Shown in pieces: positions 1-8,445 of a stretch of 64,000 nucleotides of DNA (positions are counted from its first letter, which is position 1; each line of letters begins with the position of its first letter). The translations under genes and the position numbers were made by a program. The notes below the pieces were generated by a model, which ran no database searches, had not been told where the DNA came from, and worked only from the letters and a program-made list of their open reading frames with translations. This DNA is from JAJPJE01 sp963724985. Lineage in GTDB: Bacteria > Acidobacteriota > Terriglobia > Terriglobales > Acidobacteriaceae. The DNA is taken from the NCBI GenBank assembly GCA_963724985.1, contig CAVRWV010000003.1, positions 1 through 64,000 of the forward strand. Reading direction: 5' to 3'.

Positions 1-402
1 CGCCCCGAACAGAATGGCTTGCCGGCGGTTACTATCCGCGATCTGCTGAAGGCGAGCCTCCGTCACCGTCCCGACCGGATCTTGCTGGGGGAAATCCGGG
101 GAGCCGAAGCTTTCGATCTGCTGCAGTTGCTGAATACCGGGCACTCGGGAACGATCTCGACTGTCCATGCGAATTCAGCGCTGCAGGCCATCAGCCGTTT
201 CACCAGCTGCGTTCTTCAAAGCGGTGTCGAACTCCCCTACCGCGCCATTAAAAGCAATATCGCTGACTCTTTGAATCTCCTGGTTCACATCGAACGCCGC
301 CCAGGATGCCGCTACGTCTCCGAAGTCACGACGATGGGCGGCTATGCGCCTGAGGCTGATCGATACGATCTGACTCCACTGTTTGTCCGTGAGGAGCCGT
401 AA
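1..402 (+). CDS. TrbB/VirB11-type conjugation ATPase, C-terminal part
   Basis: The gene is cut by the window start; the frame is open from base 1. The visible 133 residues are the C-terminal half of a secretion ATPase of the VirB11/TrbB/CpaF superfamily, hexameric NTPases at the cytoplasmic base of type IV secretion channels. Visible motifs are RPDRILLGEIRGAEA (Asp box and Walker B region) and the His box GHSGTISTVHANSA, followed by the usual short C-terminal subdomain. The Walker A motif would lie upstream of the window. The stop codon overlaps the next start (TAATG), so it is translationally coupled to a plasmid-type primase. That context favours a conjugative TrbB over a pilus-assembly CpaF. 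Family assignment is firm; the exact subfamily is not. Confidence 0.85.
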   Translation, partial: RPEQNGLPAVTIRDLLKASLRHRPDRILLGEIRGAEAFDLLQLLNTGHSGTISTVHANSALQAISRFTSCVLQSGVELPYRAIKSNIADSLNLLVHIERRPGCRYVSEVTTMGGYAPEADRYDLTPLFVREEP

Positions 403-1709
403 TGAATTCGGTCAAGAACGAGAACGTTCATGAGGCCGCCGAAAGGCAGCTCCACGAAGATCGCGATCACGAGCAGAGCCTGGCCACCAACGCAAGGCTA
501 CGCAGTGAAGACCAAGATCGGGGATTCGTCCGGCGTGCGCTCGAACGCGGAACATCAGCAGGGGAGATTGAAAAAAACTTGCTTAGCACGTCTGATTTCC
601 GACGGCTCAACCCTGACCGGGATTTGTTGGCGTACGTACGTGGTCTGATTGATGAAGAAGAGACAGCCGGCCCTTATGGTCTTAGTGAGCCAGGGCCCTT
701 GACCCCTATCGGTGACAGTCCTCGCTCCACCTCGGACAAACTCGAACCAGCTGCGAATGGACGAGCTGCAAGTTCCGAGAACATCGCCCGGCAATATATC
801 GACGAGAACTTCGAGCCTTCCGAATGGCTTGCCGTCGTCATCCGCAATCGCGAGAGTAATGAGACGATCCAGCGGATTGCCACAGCCGACAAGATTCGAA
901 GCCACAATTTCCAGTCTTGGCTTCGGTATAAGAATGCAAATGGTTCTGACATCTACCTTAGCCTGAATACGTTCAATGAGCAGGCGCGTGGCCGCACGAA
1001 AGCGGATATCAAAGAGATCCGCCATCTCTACCTTGATCTCGATCAGGAGGGTCCACGCAAGCTCGCCGCTATTCAGAATGACACAGGCGTTCCGCCGCCC
1101 AACTATGTTCTGAACACTTCACCTCAAAAATTTCAGATAATTTGGAAAGTCTCCCAGATCAAGCGGGAGGATGCGGAGTCTCTACTACGTTCGCTTGCTC
1201 AAAGATTCGGCGGAGATCCCGCCGCTACCGACTCGACCCGAGTCTTTCGTCTGCCGGGTTTTAACAACAAGAAATACGAAGAGAGCTTTTCGGTCACGAT
1301 TCGAAAGCTGGCACCCACCGAGTCTGTCTACCATACCTCGGACTTCAAGCTTGAAAACTCCGTACCCGATCGGTCCTGGATTCCAGCCCAGTCCCAGTCC
1401 TCACATGGCTCTCAAGCTGAAGGCGGTAAGAGTCAGTCGGAGCGCGACTGGTCCTATGCTCTTCGTCACCTGAAGCAGGGCGAGAAGCCGGAACAGGTCA
1501 TTCTCCGCATCACGGCGTATCGCTGCGTGGACCGATACGACCCGAATGACCCGCAGAAGCTCGTTTCTCCCAGCAAACCGAGTCCTCGCTACTACGCGGA
1601 GCACACAGTCAGGCGTGCGATGGCCTCTCTCGGTCTCACCGATGCCGCCGGTCATCAGCCTGAACCTCAGACCGGGAGCAGCTCTCCTGAGGTCGAGCCA
1701 AGCCGATAG
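402..1709 (+). CDS. RepB-family plasmid-type DNA primase
   Basis: A 435-residue protein. The N-terminal third is charged and low in complexity. The central part matches the RepB/TraC-like primase fold seen in mobile elements: the acidic catalytic motif YLDLDQEG at about residue 210, then a QIIWK segment and the signature RVFRLPGFNNKKY around residue 285. Such primases make primers on single-stranded plasmid or ICE DNA after transfer. The C-terminal part (SYALRHLKQGEKPEQVI...) resembles the helical tail of these primases, which often reads as a small PriCT-like region. It starts on the ATG overlapping the stop of the conjugation ATPase and is followed by SSB, a logical partner for single-stranded DNA. 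Function is inferred from family motifs. Confidence 0.75.
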   Translation: MNSVKNENVHEAAERQLHEDRDHEQSLATNARLRSEDQDRGFVRRALERGTSAGEIEKNLLSTSDFRRLNPDRDLLAYVRGLIDEEETAGPYGLSEPGPLTPIGDSPRSTSDKLEPAANGRAASSENIARQYIDENFEPSEWLAVVIRNRESNETIQRIATADKIRSHNFQSWLRYKNANGSDIYLSLNTFNEQARGRTKADIKEIRHLYLDLDQEGPRKLAAIQNDTGVPPPNYVLNTSPQKFQIIWKVSQIKREDAESLLRSLAQRFGGDPAATDSTRVFRLPGFNNKKYEESFSVTIRKLAPTESVYHTSDFKLENSVPDRSWIPAQSQSSHGSQAEGGKSQSERDWSYALRHLKQGEKPEQVILRITAYRCVDRYDPNDPQKLVSPSKPSPRYYAEHTVRRAMASLGLTDAAGHQPEPQTGSSSPEVEPSR

Positions 1710-1861
1710 CGGAGGAGCACGGTGATCATTGTTGCCCATACTGCGAGTCTGAGCATCGCTACGATCGGGTCGCCGTTTCTGCCCACGCTTGCTTGCATCA
1801 CGCTGACAAGTACGCCACCAGGTCCATTCTCTATGAACACAGACTTCGACCCCCAGCATAG
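1709..1861 (+). other. Cys/His-rich reading frame without a start codon
   Basis: In the frame running from the stop of the primase to a TAG at 1859-1861 there are 50 sense codons rich in Cys and His: a CCPYC knuckle followed by ESEH and later ACLHH. This looks like a small zinc-binding module. No ATG, GTG or TTG is available in frame after the upstream TGA near 1689. It could be the C-terminal extension of the primase lost by a frameshift, a decayed gene, or chance. The remaining bases to 2252 hold no gene I can support. Confidence 0.25.
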
Positions 1862-2252
1862 CTTGCCTGCATTTACCTTGCTTATCGGCTGCCGTTCTCG
1901 AAACGCAGTACCCGTCTTCGACGTGGCCAGGAACGAGTCTTGCGACCTTCGTTGGGTGCTCTTTCATCCGTCGTGCTGCGACAAGCGTAGAAACGGTTCT
2001 GACATACCCTTTTTCGCCCAACTCTCTTGCAGGTACGGCAGGCTGTCTACCCCTCCTGCGCCCTGGCGGCGCGGCGCTCTTCTGCTTCCGCTGCGCGGCC
2101 CTCCGCGTTTCCGGTTCCTCCCCAAAAGACCAGCGCTGCCGAGGCGTCTTTTCCGGGTCCTCCGGAAAATGCAGAGCTTGTCCTTGGGAGCAGGTGCCAC
2201 CTGCCTCCGGGTGCCCCGCAAGAGAGCAGGGCAGAAAAAGGAGATTCAAATC
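1862..2252. other. Intergenic stretch before ssb, nothing recognised
   Basis: About 390 bp of GC-rich sequence. Long frames cross it, but none has a protein-like composition or a recognisable motif, and the long frame entering ssb is simply the ssb frame extended upstream of its real start. A promoter or leader for ssb may sit here; I see no convincing consensus. Confidence 0.4.
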
Positions 2253-2666
2253 ATGTATCAGAATCGCGTTTCCCTTATCGGCTTCGTCGGCAACGACGCA
2301 CAACTTAAGACCACCAAGAGCGGCACCCCGGTCGCCGTCTTCTCGCTCGCCACAAAATCCTCTTGGAAGAACTCGAACGGAGCTTACGAGTCCCGCACTG
2401 AGTGGCATCGCTGCACGGCTTGGGGCAAGCTCGCCGAGTTCGCCGGCAAGCTGGAGAAAGGAGCGCACGTGCAGATCGAAGGCGAGCTTCGCTACCGCGA
2501 GTACAAAGTCGACCGCGGGAGTGATGCGGACAACGCTGCCGTCACGCGCCGTCTGGCCGAAATTCACGCTAATCGAATCATGAAACTCGACCGTACGGCG
2601 AAGCAGGAGGAGCCCGCTCCCGAAGGCGACTCAGCGGAGTTCCCGGTCGAAGAACCGGCGGGCTAG
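2253..2666 (+). CDS. ssb: Single-stranded DNA-binding protein
   Basis: A 137-residue SSB. The start is the ATG at 2253, preceded by AAAAGGAG at good spacing; the frame is open far upstream but that part has no SSB similarity. The OB-fold is clear: MYQNRVSLIGFVGNDAQLK, then PVAVFSLATKSSWKN, TEWHRCTAWGKLAE and GAHVQIEGELRYREY, all standard positions of bacterial SSB. The C-terminal tail is short and acidic but ends in EEPAG rather than the usual DDDIPF, so interaction with host SSB partners may be weak, as in many plasmid SSBs. It likely protects transferred or replicating element DNA, next to the primase. Confidence 0.93.
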   Translation: MYQNRVSLIGFVGNDAQLKTTKSGTPVAVFSLATKSSWKNSNGAYESRTEWHRCTAWGKLAEFAGKLEKGAHVQIEGELRYREYKVDRGSDADNAAVTRRLAEIHANRIMKLDRTAKQEEPAPEGDSAEFPVEEPAG

Positions 2667-2740
2667 CCACAGTCAGCTTGGCCCCAGCCATCGGCTGGGG
2701 CCAAGCCTGTCTTTTCTTTCACGATTCTTTCGGGTAACCG

Positions 2741-3040
2741 ATGCGATCGAACAGGATGGTCCCCGTGCAGAACATTCCAACGCCACCGAAAACACCGGAA
2801 GACGACACAAATCTGGATCAGTTTGAAGTGATAGACTCGACCGAGCTGGCGAAACGGCTGAACGTGCCCGAAAGTTGGATACGTTCGCGAAGCAATCCCA
2901 GGCGAACCAACGATCCCATTCCTCACCTGAGATTTGGACGATACGTACGTTTTTCCTGGGGAAGTCACGCGCTTCGTCAATGGCTGGATCGGCAGCAGGT
3001 GAGTACGAGCAGCGGCAGGTCATTAAGGAGGATTCAATGA
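2741..3040 (+). CDS. Excisionase-like helix-turn-helix protein
   Basis: A 99-residue protein with a MerR/Xis-type winged helix: VIDSTELAKRLNVPESWIRS followed by PIPHLRFGRYVRFSW and a WL tail, the pattern of small excisionases and HTH_17 proteins. Its stop overlaps the integrase start (ATGA at 3037-3040), so the two are co-translated. That supports a role as recombination directionality factor or regulator of the integrase. It is clearly related to the second HTH protein at 12531-12728, which shares the PMPHLRLGRYVRF segment. The first 25 residues may be untranslated if an internal Met is used. Confidence 0.75.
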   Translation: MRSNRMVPVQNIPTPPKTPEDDTNLDQFEVIDSTELAKRLNVPESWIRSRSNPRRTNDPIPHLRFGRYVRFSWGSHALRQWLDRQQVSTSSGRSLRRIQ

Positions 3041-4197
3041 CCCAAGCTGTTCGATATCAACAAGGCTATTTGTTTAAACACCATGGTGCCTGGTTTGTTC
3101 GGTATCGTGAGCGCGTACAACGAATGGACGGTTCGATCCAATCCCGACAGAGAGCAAAAATGCTCGGCAGCGTGCAAGATTATCCGCGCGCGTCTGAGAT
3201 TAAGCCTCTGTTTGTTGAATTCATGCAGCGGCTCAATGCTGGGAAATTTTCACCAAACTCAAGCATGACGCTGAAGGAATTCATCGAGACGGTCTACGTG
3301 CCATACATCCATGAGAAGCGCGCATCCACGAGAGCGACCTACAAGGGAATCCTGGAGAATCACATCAAAGAACGCGTTGGACATATTCGCCTACGTGAGT
3401 TCAGGACTGTGGACGCCAGCAAGATGTTGAAAGCAATTGCTGCCGACAGGGAACTGACCAAGACAACGCTCCAGCACATTAAGGGTGTGCTAAGTGGCGT
3501 CTTTACTCACGCGAAGAACGAAGGCGCATTCGACGGAGTGAACCCAGTCCAGGATGCTCGTATTCCGAGCAATGCCCGGCAACCAAGGGAAACTTATGCC
3601 TATAACTTAGCCCAGATTCGTCGCATTCTGGAGTACCTGCCGTTGTTGCCGAAAGCGATAGTGGCTACGGCATCTTACGCAGGACTTCGTGAGGGCGAAC
3701 TGCGAGGGTTGGAGTGGTCTGACTACACGGGGGATGCGCTCAACGTCAGAAGGTCGATTTGGAAAGCTGCAATCGACAAACCTAAGACGTCGGCCAGCGA
3801 AAAGCCCGTGCCTGTCATTCGTCAACTCGCAGAGCTTCTCGATGCGTATCGAAGTTCGATGGGAAACCCGGCATCCGGAGTTATGTTTCACAACGGTAAC
3901 GGCGTTCCTATGGATCTGGACAAACTGGCCCAGCGAGTCATACGACCGGTAGCGGAAGCGATCGGACTGGAATGGTATGGCTGGCATGGGTTCCGGCGCG
4001 GCATTGCGTCGAATTTGTATGAGCTGGGTGCGGATGAGAAAGTGGTTCAACGCGTCCTGCGGCATGCAAAATCGCACGTTACCAAGGATCGTTACATTAA
4101 AGCCTTCGACCCGGCAGTTCTGGCGGCGATGAAGAAAATGGAGACGACCCTGGACGCGTTGGCTGAGTGTGCACCAGCTGTGCACCCGATGAACTGA
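3037..4197 (+). CDS. Tyrosine recombinase / integrase of the upstream element
   Basis: The start is the ATG at 3037, overlapping the HTH stop and preceded by AAGGAGG; the 386-residue product is a normal length. It has an N-terminal AP2/SAM-like arm-binding part, a core-binding domain and the catalytic domain: AGLREGELRGLEW (first Arg), the HGFRRG box (His and second Arg), LRHAKSHVTKDRYIK (second His and the Tyr nucleophile). It catalyses site-specific strand exchange. The gene ends 32 bp before tRNA-Ser, reads toward it, and lies outside the 69-bp repeat-bounded island. It therefore probably belongs to the conjugative element to the left, integrated at the same tRNA. It is homologous to the integrase at 10299-11522 along its whole length. 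Confidence 0.92.
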   Translation: MTQAVRYQQGYLFKHHGAWFVRYRERVQRMDGSIQSRQRAKMLGSVQDYPRASEIKPLFVEFMQRLNAGKFSPNSSMTLKEFIETVYVPYIHEKRASTRATYKGILENHIKERVGHIRLREFRTVDASKMLKAIAADRELTKTTLQHIKGVLSGVFTHAKNEGAFDGVNPVQDARIPSNARQPRETYAYNLAQIRRILEYLPLLPKAIVATASYAGLREGELRGLEWSDYTGDALNVRRSIWKAAIDKPKTSASEKPVPVIRQLAELLDAYRSSMGNPASGVMFHNGNGVPMDLDKLAQRVIRPVAEAIGLEWYGWHGFRRGIASNLYELGADEKVVQRVLRHAKSHVTKDRYIKAFDPAVLAAMKKMETTLDALAECAPAVHPMN

Positions 4198-4229
4198 GCA
4201 GGCGTGCTAAACTATTGAAATAACCCGCC

Positions 4230-4322
4230 GGAGAGGTGGCCGAGTGGCTGAAGGCGGCGGTTTGCTAAACCGTTATACGGTCAAAAGCTGTATCGGGGGT
4301 TCGAATCCCCCCCTCTCCGCCA
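4230..4322 (+). tRNA. tRNA-Ser (anticodon GCU)
   Basis: The acceptor stem GGAGAGG pairs with CCTCTCC at 4312-4318. The anticodon loop TTGCTAA at 4262-4268 gives anticodon GCU. A long variable arm (class II) fits serine, the T-loop GTTCGAATC is standard, and CCA is encoded at 4320-4322. The 3' part, from 4261 on, is the attachment core of the adjoining island, so the functional 3' half may have been supplied by the element. Confidence 0.95.
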
Positions 4323-4329
4323 GAAGTTC
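4261..4329 (+). repeat. attL: 69-bp direct repeat, 3' part of tRNA-Ser
   Basis: Bases 4261-4329, from the anticodon loop through the CCA and seven bases beyond, recur without mismatch at 31911-31979. Identity stops abruptly on both sides (G/T before, T/C after). This is the classic product of integrase-mediated insertion into a tRNA gene. Confidence 0.93.
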
Positions 4330-4391
4330 TTCTTTCGAAACTATTTATCAGCCGTCTTCCACGCAGCGTCTACAACGACATCCAGCCCTGC

Positions 4392-4410
4392 TGGGGCACG
4401 AATGGGGCAC
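4392..4410 (+). promoter_or_regulatory. Paired TGGGGCAC motif near attL
   Basis: TGGGGCAC occurs at 4392-4399 and again at 4403-4410, one helical turn apart, 63 bp inside the left repeat. The same pair occurs near attR and in front of the island integrase. Inferred to be arm-type integrase or Xis binding sites. Confidence 0.55.
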
Positions 4411-4624
4411 AATAAGCTAGGCTGGCTCAGAATTCATCGCGCGGCCAACTGGTGTCCGGGTTTCGCGTTTCCAAGGGTTTCTGCGATCGATTCACAGAAG
4501 CTGAATTATCAGTCCTATTTAATGGCGTCCCTGTGTTCTCCGGCATTTGTCGGAACCCCGAGCCAAAAAACCTCACCGCCTGTTTCTCTTGAGGGCGTGG
4601 TGTCTCACAATCTACAGTTAGTTT

Positions 4625-6388
4625 ATGGCGCCGATCGATGATGACTTCTGGCCTGCCTCGCTGGCACATCTGGCAAAACCGTATCTGAATGATTCATCGC
4701 AGTATGTCACCATCGGCGAGATCAGCAGCGAGCCCGTAAACAGTTTCCCCGGCACAACGCTTCTCTATACGGCGATGGTGCCGGCAGACGAAGCTGATGA
4801 GTGCCTCGCACGTCTAGGCGGAATCGGCCACGGGATCAGTCACCGCAACGGACAACCGGTTTGCGGGCCCGCTGGTGATAACCCATCGGCGGCATTCTGG
4901 GTCGAATCGCGACGCCCCGATCGAAAACGGTATCAGTCGCTGGTGGAATCTTGGCAGATACATGATCGACATATACTGTTGCCGTTCGCGGGTTTCTTGC
5001 AGCATTACGGACTTTCCCCTCGAGTTCTTCCCGACCTGACAGTTGCTTGGGACGATCTGTCCGTTCCAACATTTGAGGTCGTCAGGATGAGCCCTCTAGC
5101 GATCTACAAAACAACTAAGTTCGCGACCACCGCTCGCATTGAAGTCCTCCGCGACTATCTGGAGGATTACCTGCTCGCAAACGAGTGTGTTGCTCTCGTT
5201 ACCCAATGGGAGGGGCGTTATTCAACAGGGGATCCAGCGTTTGAGTCCGTTGTGGGGAAGACAAAGGGATTTACTGTTGAGCTCAAAGGCCGGGAGGTCT
5301 GGCTGAAGCGCGTCGAACATTCCAAACAGGGCGATCAATACTCAGACACGTGGTGCACACGTCTTGTCATGAAACCGGAGAAGGCACTCGAATCAGATCA
5401 GAAACTTGAATGGCCGGATCATCATGACCCTATCGTGGGGACCGGGATTACAAGTGGGTTCGGCGTAATGGAAGAGGCATACGTCCGGGACGAAGTTCTT
5501 GTCGCCTATGAGAATCGTTCGGAGTTTGACATCCACCCCGAAACCGGCGCGGTCGCAAACGGTACTTGGTGGGCTGTGGGACATTGCAGACGGGTTGGCC
5601 GCGACCACATTGCGCTTGAATTACGAAAGCTGTATGAGGGCGCGCAGTTCTCCGTGATCAAGCACTATTGCGCGTACGCGGTCAAGGCGGACTCAGTACC
5701 AGCACCCAAAAATGCGGCTGAAAAACGGAACATTGGTGTTCGTGCCCGCGATGTCATCAACGGCTATCTTGCCTACATGAAGGCCATTGAAGGATTATGT
5801 GATGTCGCGGGACTGTCATTCACGGCCGACGATATTGGGGGCTTATCGGAGTCCGGGATCAACTACAAGGGATGGTGGACCTTTCCAGAGTTAGGCCGAC
5901 TCGGCAACGTTGCACCTTTAACGATGACCTATCCGCAATTCCTGGCACGCTGCAAGGATATGTTCGCCGTGTTTGAGCGAATGAAATCGGGCCCCTTGCG
6001 ATCTGTGCTGCGCACTCTTGGCATACCTAAAAGTCAAATCAAGGAAGAAGGGCTCAAGCTTTCAGCGTTTCTCTGCCAACTGGCAACGATTGCCAAGAAA
6101 GAGCACTGGAGCCTCACCGAAGACGCAGAAGAGGTCGTCAAGAGCTGGGACAAAGATGCCCGTCTCGACTTCTACAAACCGCTTTTTGCTTTGAACGGGC
6201 TTCGCCTGGCCGATGCACATACGTTATCGGTTGGCGATGCAACGGCGCAGGCATCGAACCTGAAGGTGTTCGACATTGAGCCTGATAAATTCAAAACCGG
6301 CTGGGGACTTGCGCTTGATCGTGTCTATGATGAGATCGCGAAATCCCTTCACGAGGCGACGACGCTGCTTCAATCGGTTCAGCTCTAG
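4625..6388 (+). CDS. Uncharacterised 587-residue protein at the left end of the island
   Basis: I do not recognise this family. The protein is long, soluble in composition, without signal peptide or membrane segments and without an obvious NTPase or nuclease motif. Notable segments are a Trp-rich stretch around residues 295-335 (NGTWWAVGHCRRVGRDHIALELR) and a helical C-terminal third. The ribosome-binding site before the ATG at 4625 is weak, so the start is uncertain. It is convergent with the two-gene unit at 6539-9807 on the other strand and is the first cargo gene after attL. Position in a defence-rich island suggests an antiphage or anti-plasmid role, but nothing in the sequence proves it. 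Confidence 0.7.
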   Translation: MAPIDDDFWPASLAHLAKPYLNDSSQYVTIGEISSEPVNSFPGTTLLYTAMVPADEADECLARLGGIGHGISHRNGQPVCGPAGDNPSAAFWVESRRPDRKRYQSLVESWQIHDRHILLPFAGFLQHYGLSPRVLPDLTVAWDDLSVPTFEVVRMSPLAIYKTTKFATTARIEVLRDYLEDYLLANECVALVTQWEGRYSTGDPAFESVVGKTKGFTVELKGREVWLKRVEHSKQGDQYSDTWCTRLVMKPEKALESDQKLEWPDHHDPIVGTGITSGFGVMEEAYVRDEVLVAYENRSEFDIHPETGAVANGTWWAVGHCRRVGRDHIALELRKLYEGAQFSVIKHYCAYAVKADSVPAPKNAAEKRNIGVRARDVINGYLAYMKAIEGLCDVAGLSFTADDIGGLSESGINYKGWWTFPELGRLGNVAPLTMTYPQFLARCKDMFAVFERMKSGPLRSVLRTLGIPKSQIKEEGLKLSAFLCQLATIAKKEHWSLTEDAEEVVKSWDKDARLDFYKPLFALNGLRLADAHTLSVGDATAQASNLKVFDIEPDKFKTGWGLALDRVYDEIAKSLHEATTLLQSVQL

Positions 6389-6538
6389 GACTAGAGATTT
6401 ACGTCTGGCACCCACGATCTTTGTCGGCAACGATCAAGTCGCGACCGAATAGGCGGTACCGTTTGCCGGCGCTTCTCGTTGTAGTGCGCATGTAGACGTG
6501 AACGAGAGGGACTACAATCCTGATAACGAGACTGAGGA

Positions 6539-8335
6539 TTAACGTGATCTATCCATTGTGGATAAGTCCTTCAGCATCCGTTCGTAGTTCTCTCGCAGTC
6601 CAGCGAAAAACTGATCTATATCTACCCCCGGGAAAACGATAGACACGATTTGTCGGCCGATGCTCTCCCATTCCGTCTGAATCCAACGGTTCTGTCGTGG
6701 AGCGCCGAGATTCACCATGGAGAGCGAAGCTGTTAGGTCAGGGGATAATTGAATCCAATGGGAAAGGATTCCCGGAAGGTTTAGCGTATCGAAGTACGCC
6801 GTGGCCCGTTCAAGGCTCGCGATGTCCATGCAATGAAGCGGGCTGATGAACCCAGTTGGATATCGAGTGCGATCAAGTGTCTCGGCCAGAAATGTGTTGA
6901 GGAGCGCCGACATGCCGACCGTCTCCCCAAGTGAGTCAAGCGTAACAAGGCACAGGTGTGCGCGGCGTATCTTGCACCATTCGACATTCGGGAACACCTT
7001 TTGAGGTCCGTCCCCGTCGAAGAGCAGACGTACGGCTGCCGCCAGTTGCTCGACTCCTTTTTTATTTCCTCTTTCGTTGCGAACCCATTTCTTTTCGATC
7101 TCATTGAGCAGACGAACTCTATCCCCACGATATTTGCTGTCGGCCCGGAACATGCTGGCCTTGTACTCCATCAAAACCACAGCATCCTCAGTCGCTAAGA
7201 GACCGTCGCAGATTTGTACTTCGGGGTTTCCTTCTTGCCGGGGATCAGGAAAGAATCGCGCGTTAGTTCCATTGCACGCCCGGTTCAATAAGTCATCAAC
7301 GTATCTTTCGAACACGGCCCCCCAGAAAGTGCGAAGGTCTTCGCTATGAGCCTCGTTAGCCACCCAATACGGACCTGTCTGAGCTTTTTCGAGAAAGGCC
7401 AGATTGTCGATCATCAGGTGCGCTTCGGGGAACCCACTAGCGTCTGGGGCAATGTGCTGGATCATGGGATGTTTTCGGAAAGGCGTCGCATCATTGGCAC
7501 CATTGTCTGACGCGACAATCTCTTTCATGATTTCGTCAGGTGAGATTGAGACGAACCTCAAACAAGCGTGTACCTTATCTGCAGTGATTGCAGTCTGTGC
7601 GAAATCCCCCGGTCTCAACGGCAGAAGGTTAGGATTTGCGACTATCTTGTTCGACATCTGGGCACCGAAACGTGAGTGGATGGCGAAGACCATGGCCTCG
7701 AACTCAACGAGCGAAAGACCGATTTGTCGCTCGAATTCGCCCGCCACGTCGACGAAGTCGTGCGTCGCTGTGAGCTCCCGTGAATAGCGCGTCATCATAA
7801 GATGACCCCGCGTAAACAAGTTCGCGATGTCGGGAGATGCGCCTTCTTGAACGGCGACCATCTCGGTTACCAACCGGAGGCTGGCATCGCGCGCATCGGT
7901 ACCGTCCACGGGTATTCCCTCAAGGAGACCGTGATCCAGTTGGTCGTTGGCCATAAGGAAGATGACACCCAAGCTGTTTCTGTAGTCCCTGGCGTCGAAG
8001 CCATTGCCGCAATGCTTGAGAGCGAGCTTTGCCACAAGTCCGATCTGTCGACGGTTGAACAAGAGCCGGACTGGTGAGGTACTCTCCGAACGTGCGATGA
8101 GCAGCTGGCTCGTGGATGGTTCGAAAAAGTCGCGAAGATAGCCAAGATAGTTCAGGCGGTTATGAAGCGCTGGCCGTGCCCAGAGCTGTACTCGACACAC
8201 TATCTCAGCACAGATCCAAAGGATGGAACTCTTCTCATAGTTGCTGATCGCGGAGATCAGTTCTTCCATCGAACTCTTGCGACCGAACGCGTCATTAAAC
8301 GTTTCGTACACCGCCGGCAGAGTCTGGGAGCTCAC
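6539..8335 (-). CDS. Large protein with a PD-(D/E)XK-like nuclease motif
   Basis: A 598-residue protein starting at a GTG (8335) with a strong GGGGAGGAG ribosome-binding site. The N-terminal 330 residues are helical and unrecognised. Between residues 377 and 392 lies a pattern typical of the PD-(D/E)XK nuclease core: QICDGLL, then VVLMEYKAS (Asp377, Glu390, Lys392), with an upstream Glu near 343 that could be the alpha-helix acidic residue. A later segment (GVEQLAAAVRLLFDG) fits the helix that follows this core. The likely role is a DNA-cleaving effector. It is downstream of, and probably co-transcribed with, the 8446-9807 gene. Fold assignment rests on the motif only. Confidence 0.7.
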   Translation of the reverse strand: MSSQTLPAVYETFNDAFGRKSSMEELISAISNYEKSSILWICAEIVCRVQLWARPALHNRLNYLGYLRDFFEPSTSQLLIARSESTSPVRLLFNRRQIGLVAKLALKHCGNGFDARDYRNSLGVIFLMANDQLDHGLLEGIPVDGTDARDASLRLVTEMVAVQEGASPDIANLFTRGHLMMTRYSRELTATHDFVDVAGEFERQIGLSLVEFEAMVFAIHSRFGAQMSNKIVANPNLLPLRPGDFAQTAITADKVHACLRFVSISPDEIMKEIVASDNGANDATPFRKHPMIQHIAPDASGFPEAHLMIDNLAFLEKAQTGPYWVANEAHSEDLRTFWGAVFERYVDDLLNRACNGTNARFFPDPRQEGNPEVQICDGLLATEDAVVLMEYKASMFRADSKYRGDRVRLLNEIEKKWVRNERGNKKGVEQLAAAVRLLFDGDGPQKVFPNVEWCKIRRAHLCLVTLDSLGETVGMSALLNTFLAETLDRTRYPTGFISPLHCMDIASLERATAYFDTLNLPGILSHWIQLSPDLTASLSMVNLGAPRQNRWIQTEWESIGRQIVSIVFPGVDIDQFFAGLRENYERMLKDLSTMDRSR

Positions 8336-8445
8336 GTACTCCTCCCCTCATCCATCAAAATAGCTCCCTCATCGCTCCTCCGAGATGTTGTTGCTCCCGG
8401 CGGGGAGTGTTCAAGCCTGGCCGGCGCTCGGCAACAGCTTTCCAC

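Noticed and set aside
1401..2567. Long minus-strand frame across the primase end and ssb
   Set aside because: It overlaps two well-supported plus-strand genes, is Arg-rich with no family motif, and is explained as an antisense shadow in GC-rich sequence.
6474..6517. Terminator between the convergent genes at 6388 and 6539
   Set aside because: Two overlapping stems (TCTCGTT/AACGAGA and TTGTAGT/ACTACAA) exist, but no T-run follows on either strand, so termination cannot be supported.
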